Shown: piece after piece, positions 9,320 through 15,547 of the stretch | Layout of the letters: each line of letters opens with the position of its first letter | How positions within the stretch are numbered: the stretch's first letter is position 1 | Assembly (NCBI GenBank): GCA_017624835.1 | Contig: JAGAMG010000046.1 | Location: forward strand, 1 to 45,151 | Direction: 5' to 3' | DNA length: 45,151 nucleotides | Source: Lachnospiraceae bacterium | GTDB lineage: Bacteria; Bacillota; Clostridia; Lachnospirales; Lachnospiraceae | Position numbers and translations under genes: made by a program | Notes under the pieces: model-generated | What the model was told of the DNA's origin: nothing | Databases searched by the model: none | Seen by the model: the letters and a program-made list of their open reading frames with translations, nothing else

Positions 9320-9377
9320 AAAAGGGAAATACAGAAGGTCATGCATAAGGCATGGGATTTCTGCGTTTCCCCTTTTT
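9320..9377. terminator. Bidirectional terminator after AraC regulator
   Basis: Arms at 9320-9336 and 9359-9377 (AAAAGGGAAA against TTTCCCCTTTT with a further paired segment) enclose a smaller CATG-based inner hairpin. It separates the plus-strand regulator from the minus-strand SpoIID-like gene. Confidence 0.75.
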
Positions 9378-9391
9378 GAATTACTATAGAA

Positions 9392-9977
9392 TTATTGTCC
9401 GGGCTCTGCAATTCGTGTAACGCCTACATAGATATCGGACACCTCGTACCAGGTAGCGTAATCGGTAATACCTGTCTGGGGGAGATTAAAAATACCCTGG
9501 AAGGTGCGGATTGCGTTTTCTGTGGCGGGACCATAAACACCATCCGGGGTTATGGTGGGAATAGCCGGATAGTTTCTGGCAATTCTGTTTAGCTGGGTCT
9601 GCAACTGGCGAACCTTATCACCGGAGGAACCGATGGTCAGGTTATAGCCCGGCCAGGAGGAGGGAACACCGGATACAAATTCCGCAGTATTGATATACAT
9701 GTCATTACCATAATAGTAGCGTATAATTTCAATAGCAGAATATCCTTCTTCTGCAAGATACTTGGAGCCCCATTGACTTAAGCCATCACATGTGACTCGA
9801 TTACCATCACAATAAGAGGTAAGAATGGGCTGGCGCACACCGGGGCGTGACAGATAATTGGCAAAAACAGTATCCACCAGATAATCAATATTTTCAAAGA
9901 CATTTCTTCCGTAAATCCATTTCTGGTCGTAAGCGGTGGAAGAGGTTATGGTAAAATCATAGCCCTGACCACGGTAC
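9392..9977 (-). pseudogene. C-terminal half of interrupted SpoIID/peptidoglycan-binding gene
   Basis: This minus-strand fragment encodes the end of a SpoIID-like domain (YRGQGYDFTITSS, then GLSQWGSKYLAEEGYS) and a C-terminal PG_binding_1 repeat (GSSGDKVRQLQTQLN, then TPDGVYGPATENAIRTFQ). It is cut at its 5' end at the TAC core (9975-9977). An in-frame TTG at 9988 lies in element DNA and is probably not used. The other half is at 33774-34474. The two sum to exactly 1287 nt, giving an uninterrupted 428-residue protein. The intact protein probably acts on envelope or spore peptidoglycan. No decay is seen inside the fragment, so the interruption looks recent or reversible. Confidence 0.9.
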
Positions 9978-9998
9978 AGTGAGACCAATAGATTTAAG
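9958..9998. other. attL: left junction of integrated element
   Basis: The chromosomal half-site ends at TAC (9975-9977). Element DNA then runs to the arm TAGATTTAAG (9989-9998). That arm is the exact reverse complement of CTTAAATCTA at the right end (33751-33760). The position is supported by in-frame restoration of the split gene. Confidence 0.85.
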
Positions 9999-10107
9999 TA
10001 ATAGACAGAGGAAGTATTTGTGTAGGGAATTGAGGGTAAAAGTGGGGAGCAGGAGGTATCGGAAGGGTGGACAAGCCTATCGGGTGGTAGGGCTGTAAAT
10101 AGAAAGA

Positions 10108-10146
10108 AAACAGCCGTTTACTCATAATATGAGAAGATGGCTGTTT
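10108..10146 (-). terminator. Terminator of the left-end membrane protein gene
   Basis: AAACAGCC (10108-10115) pairs with GGCTGTTT (10139-10146), with a smaller CTCAT/ATGAG hairpin inside. It lies just after the minus-strand gene stop. Confidence 0.65.
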
Positions 10147-10155
10147 CATGGGCGT

Positions 10156-10752
10156 TTAACTATTTTGAATTTTTGCTTTTGCATTATTTGCAACAAATAT
10201 GCCACCTATAATAGCAACAAGCATGCTAAGTATATCAGCTATATAAAAAACAATAGTTGTAGGAAGAAAAAAAGCAAGTATCATTATTATAATGAATATA
10301 CAACTAATTCCACTGAATAGTCGGATTTCAAAAATAGAAGAATAAAACTGGTTAAACATACTCTCGGAATATTCTTTGCGTTCAGTAACAATAAGTTCTG
10401 TAGATTTTGGTGAGGTAGAAGTAAAATCTGGGATAAACATTATGAAAGACATTGTGCTTGTTAAAATGCGGATTGCCCAATATATTAATTTTTCTAAACA
10501 AAGTTTGATAATTGTATGGCGTTCTAAAAAGGCCTCAAAAACTTCTCTATCACTAGTGATAACTATTGTTGTTAGAATATAGAGAGTGGCAGAACATGTT
10601 TGGAGTATTGGGCAAGCTTTTGAGAGCATTGGGTCGCTAAAATCGGGAAGAAGTTTGATTAATGTCCAAGTAATATTTTGTGAGAAAATGAGAGTGAAAA
10701 ACAATAATATATATGCTGCTTGTAATCTGATTTTTTTATTATTTTTCTTCAT
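10156..10752 (-). CDS. Predicted four-helix membrane protein, unknown function
   Basis: I do not recognise this 198-residue protein. It has about four hydrophobic segments: near residues 10-25, 47-65, 95-110, and a long pair at 145-190 including FIIIMILAFFLPTTIVFYIADIL. A charged loop (TERKEYSESMFNQFYSS) separates the halves. The start is well supported by GGAGGT eight bases upstream (seen as acctcc on the plus strand at 10761-10766). It is the outermost gene at the left end of the element, on the minus strand. A role in surface exclusion or toxin immunity is conceivable, but nothing in the sequence shows it. Confidence 0.7.
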   Translation of the reverse strand: MKKNNKKIRLQAAYILLFFTLIFSQNITWTLIKLLPDFSDPMLSKACPILQTCSATLYILTTIVITSDREVFEAFLERHTIIKLCLEKLIYWAIRILTSTMSFIMFIPDFTSTSPKSTELIVTERKEYSESMFNQFYSSIFEIRLFSGISCIFIIIMILAFFLPTTIVFYIADILSMLVAIIGGIFVANNAKAKIQNS

Positions 10753-10797
10753 ATGTAGGTACCTCCTAAAATTAAGTAATCATAGTAAAATTAAAGG

Positions 10798-10825
10798 AAG
10801 GTGCAAGAATCTGAACTTGCACCTT
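10798..10825 (-). terminator. Terminator after the DUF2188-like gene
   Basis: A perfect AAGGTGCAAG / CTTGCACCTT stem (10798-10807, 10816-10825) with an 8-base loop is followed on the minus strand by a T-rich stretch. It closes the 11313-10863 gene pair. Confidence 0.8.
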
Positions 10826-10862
10826 TGTATTTGGGAAAAAAGTTGAATTTGTGCGTGATTTG

Positions 10863-11087
10863 CTAGCCTTTAGGTGGAAATGGATCATTTCCATATGAAT
10901 CTTTGGCTCTGATTTGACCATTAGGTCTGTGAATAACTAATTCAGAACCTTGATTACGAGCAATGTTGCGTCCTATTTTAATTGCTTCTGTTTGGGTGTT
11001 GGTTCTGACTGTTGCACGAGTATTGCCAGCCCCTTTTACTTGCCAGCCACCATCAGGATGAGGGGTTATATGTTGGTTGTTTCCCAT
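10863..11087 (-). CDS. DUF2188-like small protein
   Basis: This 74-residue protein matches the DUF2188 pattern: an N-terminal HITPHPDGGWQVKGAGN, then repeated Thr/Ala positions, a helix with TEAIKIGRNIARNQGSELVIH, and a closing motif with GQIRAKDSYGNDPFPPKG. The function of DUF2188 is unknown; it is common on mobile elements. The start at 11087 is fixed by AGGAGG upstream, and the longer frame to 11207 overlaps the neighbouring gene. It lies 13 bp after the stop of the small Cys/His protein and is probably co-transcribed with it. Confidence 0.8.
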   Translation of the reverse strand: MGNNQHITPHPDGGWQVKGAGNTRATVRTNTQTEAIKIGRNIARNQGSELVIHRPNGQIRAKDSYGNDPFPPKG

Positions 11088-11100
11088 AAAATTTGTCCTC

Positions 11101-11313
11101 CTATCCTTTGTGAGCTTCAGGACAGCAATGAATACATCCATCTGCCTTGCTATATCCTTTAGCTTTTGCTGCGGAAACGGCATCTTTGCCGTTGCTAAAG
11201 TAACCAAGATATGTGCGATTTATAAGAGAAGGAAGATATCTACAATCTTCACTGTGGACTTCGTTGTTGCCATTGGGGTTTGTTGTGTTATCATTAATAT
11301 AGTAATGTTTCAT
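11101..11313 (-). CDS. Small Cys/His protein, Ada-type zinc-binding pattern
   Basis: This 70-residue protein has HSEDC near residue 20, then YLGYFSNGKDAVSAAKAKGY, then CIHCC near the C-terminus. The spacing H-x3-C ... F-x-S/N-x-x-x-A ... G-Y ... C-x-x-C resembles the Ada_Zn_binding fold used in Ada and in some small mobile-element proteins. A single zinc site is a reasonable inference; the function is unknown. GAGGT lies eight bases before the ATG. It heads a two-gene unit with the DUF2188-like gene. Confidence 0.75.
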   Translation of the reverse strand: MKHYYINDNTTNPNGNNEVHSEDCRYLPSLINRTYLGYFSNGKDAVSAAKAKGYSKADGCIHCCPEAHKG

Positions 11314-11522
11314 TTCTTTTTACCTCACTAGTGTTCAAAACACTTGAATCTAAGTTTATAGTTACATCTATGTACAAACTAAATCAAAAGAGCGGTGTTC
11401 TGTTAATGTGCATCTCCTTTCCAAACAACGGTATGCCAAAAACTGTTGACGCATAAATCTAAATGAGGTAAAATCAAACTTGTCTAGGGTTTGGTAGTCT
11501 CATTAGAGATATGCCAGATTTT

Positions 11523-11575
11523 GAAAGAGGTCTTGGTGGATACATGTGTATTCATTCAAGGTCTTTTTCTTTTGA
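11523..11575. terminator. Hairpin downstream of XRE regulator
   Basis: The arms pair with two G-U wobbles around an inner GATAC/GTATtC hairpin. The plus-strand side ends in a T-rich stretch. It sits at the end of the minus-strand XRE gene and may stop transcription either way. The rest of 11314-11580 shows nothing I can name. Confidence 0.45.
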
Positions 11576-11580
11576 TATAG

Positions 11581-12105
11581 CTATTCCTCGGTAGTAAAAC
11601 TATCAAGTAAGTCCGTTAATGATTCTTCATTATCTACTTGTTCTTTCTTCTTTAACTCAATTTCAGCTTCGAGACGTTTACCCATTTTTTGATTAATCTT
11701 AAGGGCTGTTTCTAATTTTTCAAGAGAGCCTTCGTCAAGAGTGGTAAGAAAGATTTTCATTGCTACCATATAATCCTTGATTGCAGCATCAAAACTTATA
11801 GTTGATAAAAGTTGATGAAATTCTTCGGCTTTATTACGATGCGAGTCGTTTTTTGCTTCCAATTCTTTCTGACGCTTTGCACTGTTTGTAAGTATTTGTC
11901 GTGCAGTATCGTCTACCGGTTGCTCATAAAAAAACTCGGGACCAATACCATAGAAAAGGGATAATTTTTCTAAACTTGTATTTGAAGCTCTTTTCTCATC
12001 ATTGTTTTCCCAGATAGAAATAGTAGCACGATTTACATTGATTGCCGTTGCAATTTCATCCTGTGTAGCACCATATATTTCTCTTATGAGTTTTAAATTG
12101 TTCAT
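11581..12105 (-). CDS. XRE-family transcriptional regulator (likely element repressor)
   Basis: This 174-residue protein has an N-terminal XRE helix-turn-helix (LKLIREIYGATQDEIATAIN, VNRATISIWENNDEKRAS, LEKLSLFYGIGPEFF). A Lys/Glu-rich, probably coiled-coil C-terminal part follows, ending in an acidic tail. It is divergent from the long rightward gene array and its promoter abuts four 10-bp tandem repeats. The arrangement is that of a lysogeny-type repressor controlling rightward genes. Confidence 0.85.
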   Translation of the reverse strand: MNNLKLIREIYGATQDEIATAINVNRATISIWENNDEKRASNTSLEKLSLFYGIGPEFFYEQPVDDTARQILTNSAKRQKELEAKNDSHRNKAEEFHQLLSTISFDAAIKDYMVAMKIFLTTLDEGSLEKLETALKINQKMGKRLEAEIELKKKEQVDNEESLTDLLDSFTTEE

Positions 12106-12127
12106 CCTCTGTCACCTTCCTAATCGT

Positions 12128-12156
12128 AGAATAACACAAAAAATATCAAAAGTCAA
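12128..12156 (-). promoter_or_regulatory. Promoter of the XRE regulator
   Basis: On the minus strand TTGACT (12156-12151) and TATTCT (12133-12128) are separated by 17 bp. They lie about 25 bp upstream of the XRE start. Confidence 0.65.
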
Positions 12157-12195
12157 CAATGAAATTTGTAAATGCGACAAAGATAAGATGAAAAA

Positions 12196-12235
12196 TGTTG
12201 AGAAATGTTGTAAAGTGTTGTAAAGTGTTGTGTTA
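12196..12235. repeat. Four 10-bp tandem repeats (TGTTGTAAAG type), candidate operator
   Basis: TGTTGAGAAA, TGTTGTAAAG, TGTTGTAAAG and TGTTGTGTTA follow each other without a gap. The spacing of one helical turn puts all TGTTG boxes on one face of the DNA. They lie in the 259-bp region between the XRE gene and the rightward genes. Confidence 0.8.
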
Positions 12236-12364
12236 AATTTGGGCATCAGCTATAAAATTCAAATTAATCCTTGGCTATTCCCACCACAGATTTCCTCAGT
12301 CCAATCGTGTACAATCCAACCATCAACTTTTAAGTTGAGAGAAAATACATGGAGGAAAACGAAA

Positions 12365-13264
12365 ATGGAAATCAGAGAATTTGCAGAAATCATCAGAGAG
12401 GAAATGGAGAGAAGAACAGATTGTGAGGTCAGAATCCAGCAGGTACCCAAGAACAACGGAGTAATATTACACGGACTCAGTATTCTGGAACCGGGCTGCA
12501 ACATTACACCTACAATCTACTTGGAATATTTCCTAGAAGCCTATGAGAATGGTATCAGTTTGGAAGATATCATTGAAAAAATCAATGAAACATATCAGCA
12601 GGAAAAATTAGAATCAAAATTTGATATGGAATGGTTTAGAGAATGGGATAAAGTCAAAGCACATGTAGCCTACAAGCTCATCAATTTCAACGATAACAAA
12701 GAACTTCTGGAAAAGATACCTCATGAAAGGGTTTTAGACTTAGCAAAGGTTTATTATGTAACAATATATAATAAGATAGTTGGTATGGGTACAATCCTCA
12801 TCCACAATACCCATCTTGCCATGTGGAATATTAACACAAAAGAATTATCAGCGGTAGCAACTGAAAACACGCCAAAGCTGTTTCCTATAGAAATTCATCG
12901 AATGGGGGATATGATGAAAGCACTTTATGAAGAAATGGAGCAGGAGCCAACAGACGAAGAAGAGGAATTTATGAAGCAATGCGATTTATTTATTGCAACA
13001 AACAAGTCAAAAACATTTGGAGCAGCTGTAATGTGTTACCCTAGCGCATTAAAAGAAATAGCAGAGGAAATAGGAAACGATTTATACATTCTTCCCTGTT
13101 CATTGCATGAAATAATCCTTGTAGTACCGAAAAGAAGTAATGATTCAGCAGCCTTAAGAAATATGGTTTATGAGGTAAACCGCACACAGCTTCAGCCAGA
13201 AGAAGTATTATCCGATTCCGTATATTATTACAACAGAGCCAAGGATACCATAACAATAGCATAA
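12365..13264 (+). CDS. DUF5688-like protein
   Basis: This 299-residue protein begins MEIREFAEIIREEMERRTDCEV and shows the pattern I associate with DUF5688, a Lachnospiraceae family. Its features are EVRIQQVPKNNGVILHGL, a Pro-Thr-IYLEYFLEAYENG segment, and a C-terminal half with NDLYILPCSLHEIILVVP and a late Tyr-rich SDSVYYYNR. No catalytic motif is evident. GGAGG nine bases before the ATG fixes the start; the frame is open further upstream but crosses the control region. It is the first gene of the rightward array. Confidence 0.75.
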   Translation: MEIREFAEIIREEMERRTDCEVRIQQVPKNNGVILHGLSILEPGCNITPTIYLEYFLEAYENGISLEDIIEKINETYQQEKLESKFDMEWFREWDKVKAHVAYKLINFNDNKELLEKIPHERVLDLAKVYYVTIYNKIVGMGTILIHNTHLAMWNINTKELSAVATENTPKLFPIEIHRMGDMMKALYEEMEQEPTDEEEEFMKQCDLFIATNKSKTFGAAVMCYPSALKEIAEEIGNDLYILPCSLHEIILVVPKRSNDSAALRNMVYEVNRTQLQPEEVLSDSVYYYNRAKDTITIA

Positions 13265-13276
13265 AGAAAGCAGGCG

Positions 13277-13306
13277 CAGGGTGGCAATCAAATGTCACCC
13301 TGTTTC
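13277..13306 (+). terminator. Terminator after DUF5688-like gene
   Basis: CAGGGTG (13277-13283) pairs with CACCCTG (13296-13302), extended by CA/TG inside, followed by a short T run. The rest of 13307-13460 shows no gene. Confidence 0.6.
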
Positions 13307-13475
13307 AGTTTATAAGATGCAGGTGGTAAATCCGTCATTTCGTACAGTTCATCAAAGCCTTTTTAGCGATTCCCACTACTGACAAGTAGATACACCAGCG
13401 TTATAGTAAATACATAAAAAGGAAACGGAAAAACCTTTAAACAAAATCAAAATAACATTATAGGAGGTACACAAA

Positions 13476-13985
13476 ATGTGTAGAAAATTAATCGTAACCA
13501 ACAAATTAAGTCTTGGAAACAGAGAGTTAGGATGGGAGGCATACAGCTTACCTAAGGGAGAATTGGTAGAGTTTACCAGCAAGCAGTTAAAGGACATCAT
13601 CAAAAATGGTGGCTCTGATGAAGTTTATGGATTAAAAATCAGTGAGGAAACCGGGGAGTTGGTATTTGACTCTACATTTTATGTAACCAACATGATGAAC
13701 AAACTCCATATCAATACTTTAGTTCCTATGGTAGAGGATGATTGCCTTGCAAACCTCTTTTACATTGTAATAGGTACACACAAGGTAAAGCAGGAAATCA
13801 TGTATGATGTAATTTCATCCCGCTACGAAAGAGCAGTATTCAATGCAGAAAAGGTAAAAATGCTGCTGGATATGAAAATCATCAGTGCTGGTGCTAAGTT
13901 GGAGAATGGAGAGATTGTGGTAGCACCTCTCGAAAAGCCAAAGGCACCTGAGCCTACAATCCGACTCAACGGAGAGGAAGTATAA
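13476..13985 (+). CDS. Unknown protein of the element (169 aa)
   Basis: I do not recognise a named family. The protein is soluble, begins MCRKLIVTNKLSLGNRELGW, and contains FTSKQLKDIIKNGGSDEVYGLKI... and the motif MNKLHINTLVPMVEDDC. The segment around residues 33-60 resembles the N-terminal part of the next gene's product (LTKEQVKKGIKTKQFEVTNL), suggesting a shared small module. GGAGGT precedes the ATG by eight bases. A terminator follows closely, so it may be its own transcript. Confidence 0.7.
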   Translation: MCRKLIVTNKLSLGNRELGWEAYSLPKGELVEFTSKQLKDIIKNGGSDEVYGLKISEETGELVFDSTFYVTNMMNKLHINTLVPMVEDDCLANLFYIVIGTHKVKQEIMYDVISSRYERAVFNAEKVKMLLDMKIISAGAKLENGEIVVAPLEKPKAPEPTIRLNGEEV

Positions 13986-14005
13986 TATCAAATCCAATTT
14001 AACAG

Positions 14006-14041
14006 ATACCGATTATCAGAAATGGTAGTCGGTATTTTCTT
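14006..14041 (+). terminator. Terminator, copy 1 of a repeated element
   Basis: ATACCGA (14006-14012) pairs with TCGGTAT (14029-14035), followed by TTTTCTTTTTT. The 28 nt from 14014 are identical to 15302-15329. The 200 bp after it are AT-rich and gene-free. Confidence 0.75.
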
Positions 14042-14288
14042 TTTTGCCGAGCTGTATAATAGTGTAAACATTTTTGAAAAAACATAGGACAATGCAAGAG
14101 ATACTCATCAGAGCGATTTACTGTGAATATCAAAAGGTATAACTTGTGATAGCAATAAAGAATACAATACTTTCATAATTAAGAAATTTATTTTTAATTT
14201 TTAAAAAAGTGAAGTTTTGTGGCAAGCATGAAGTAGTCATAAACGGCTTAATAACTTGGTGAAAAACAACTACTTAAAGGAGGACTCT

Positions 14289-15197
14289 ATGATAAAGATA
14301 GAATGTATTGACAAGTACTACAGCAATGGCAAAGTTGAGGGCTATGCATTACAGGATGAGGCAGGTAATGTAATGCAGCTAACCAAGGAGCAAGTGAAGA
14401 AAGGTATAAAAACAAAGCAGTTTGAAGTAACAAATCTACAGATTGATAGTTTAGGCAGGCTGGTAAATAAGAAAATAGTAGACAACGCACAATCAATGAG
14501 TGAGCAGGAAAAGTGGGAGAAGCTGTTCGATTATTGGTATAAGCATTTACCTAATCACTGGGTAAAATTCACAACATATAACTTCGAGAAAAAGGGCATT
14601 AAGAGTATGTATCCTCCTGGCTTTGTAGATATGTTTAAAAGTAATGAGCATATGCAGGATGGAATGAGAATAGCTTCTCAATTTGAAAGCTACGTCAGAG
14701 AGAAATATAATTGTTTACCTGTAAAAGTAGAGGTAAAAAGTAAAAATGGTTTGGTACACTGGGTTATGTATGTAATGAACATTGATGGCCCGGAAGGAGC
14801 TCAGGAGTGTGTAACAGTAGATTGGTATAATATCTACGGTAAAGAAAAGGAATACTACTTAAATCCTAATAATTATGAGGTCAGAGGTGGTAGTCTAGAC
14901 CCTTCTAAGCAGGGAGTATACAAAGTACAAATCATCAAAAGTGATATAGAAGGTATAAAGGATGCCTTTGATTCAGTATTCATCGGTAGAGATGGAGCCA
15001 GACCTAGCATAGGGGCAGATAAAAAAGCAAAGAGAGACGAGCAATTTGAGCAACAGCTTTGTAAGAAAAATACTGAAAACAAAAGTGTGAATCAAGCAAA
15101 AATGAATGATTTCTTTGCTAAGTTCATGGCTTCATTTGTCAAGAGAGGAACCCGTAGAGCAGTTAGAAGAGGCTTATTGAGTTTGTTTAGTAGATAG
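14289..15197 (+). CDS. Unknown protein of the element (302 aa)
   Basis: The function is not recognised. The N-terminal 60 residues form a small module (EGYALQDEAGNVMQLTKEQ... ending DSLGRLVNKK) that resembles part of the upstream 169-residue protein. The central part is rich in aromatic residues (WYKHLPNHWVKFTTYNFEKKG, HWVMYVMNIDGPEGAQEC). The C-terminus is basic (RGTRRAVRRGLLSLFSR), which may bind nucleic acid or membrane. The ATG at 14289 follows GGAGG; the longer frame from 14256 lacks a site. It is plus strand and followed by the second copy of the repeated terminator. Confidence 0.7.
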   Translation: MIKIECIDKYYSNGKVEGYALQDEAGNVMQLTKEQVKKGIKTKQFEVTNLQIDSLGRLVNKKIVDNAQSMSEQEKWEKLFDYWYKHLPNHWVKFTTYNFEKKGIKSMYPPGFVDMFKSNEHMQDGMRIASQFESYVREKYNCLPVKVEVKSKNGLVHWVMYVMNIDGPEGAQECVTVDWYNIYGKEKEYYLNPNNYEVRGGSLDPSKQGVYKVQIIKSDIEGIKDAFDSVFIGRDGARPSIGADKKAKRDEQFEQQLCKKNTENKSVNQAKMNDFFAKFMASFVKRGTRRAVRRGLLSLFSR

Positions 15198-15294
15198 GTT
15201 TACAGCAGCTAACAGACTTTGTAGAAATCATCAGAACAGAGCTGGTGGTAGAGAGCAATAACATGAAGCATAAAAACAAATATGATTTAATCGG

Positions 15295-15329
15295 TACCGG
15301 CTATCAGAAATGGTAGTCGGTATTTTCTT
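15295..15329 (+). terminator. Terminator, copy 2 of a repeated element
   Basis: The TACCG / CGGTA stem encloses the same loop sequence as copy 1. 28 nt (15302-15329) are identical to 14014-14041. Confidence 0.7.
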
Positions 15330-15443
15330 GTTTCAATAGGGTAAACCTTATTGAAACGATTATAAGGGGTGGAAAAAGTGTTTCAATAGGCTATAAAAAT
15401 GAATTTTGAAATATTTCAAAGAAAACGGCAACTTTATTGAAAC
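15330..15443. repeat. Two inverted pairs of GTTTCAATA upstream of the nuclease-methyltransferase
   Basis: GTTTCAATA at 15330-15338 is inverted at 15349-15357 (10-bp spacer). A further direct copy at 15380-15388 is inverted at 15435-15443. They fill the 350-bp gene-free stretch before the restriction-modification-like gene and are candidate operators. The remainder of the stretch (15444-15530) is AT-rich leader. Confidence 0.8.
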
Positions 15444-15547
15444 AGACTGATACAACATGAAAGATATGCAAGAACATACTTGGCAGCTTATTTATTAATA
15501 AAGGGAAAGTTTTAAGTTTTAAATTTTCAAATAGGTAGGTAATGAGC

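Noticed and set aside
9978-9988. TTG start for the C-terminal SpoIID fragment as an independent gene
   Set aside because: The codons before 9977 are element DNA, there is no ribosome binding site, and the frame is explained by the split gene.
9958-9998. tRNA or tmRNA attachment site
   Set aside because: No tRNA-like sequence occurs at either boundary; the target is a protein gene.
15330-15443. CRISPR-like repeats (GTTTCAAT is a common start of CRISPR repeats)
   Set aside because: Only four short copies in alternating orientation and uneven spacing, with no cas genes; better read as inverted-repeat operators.
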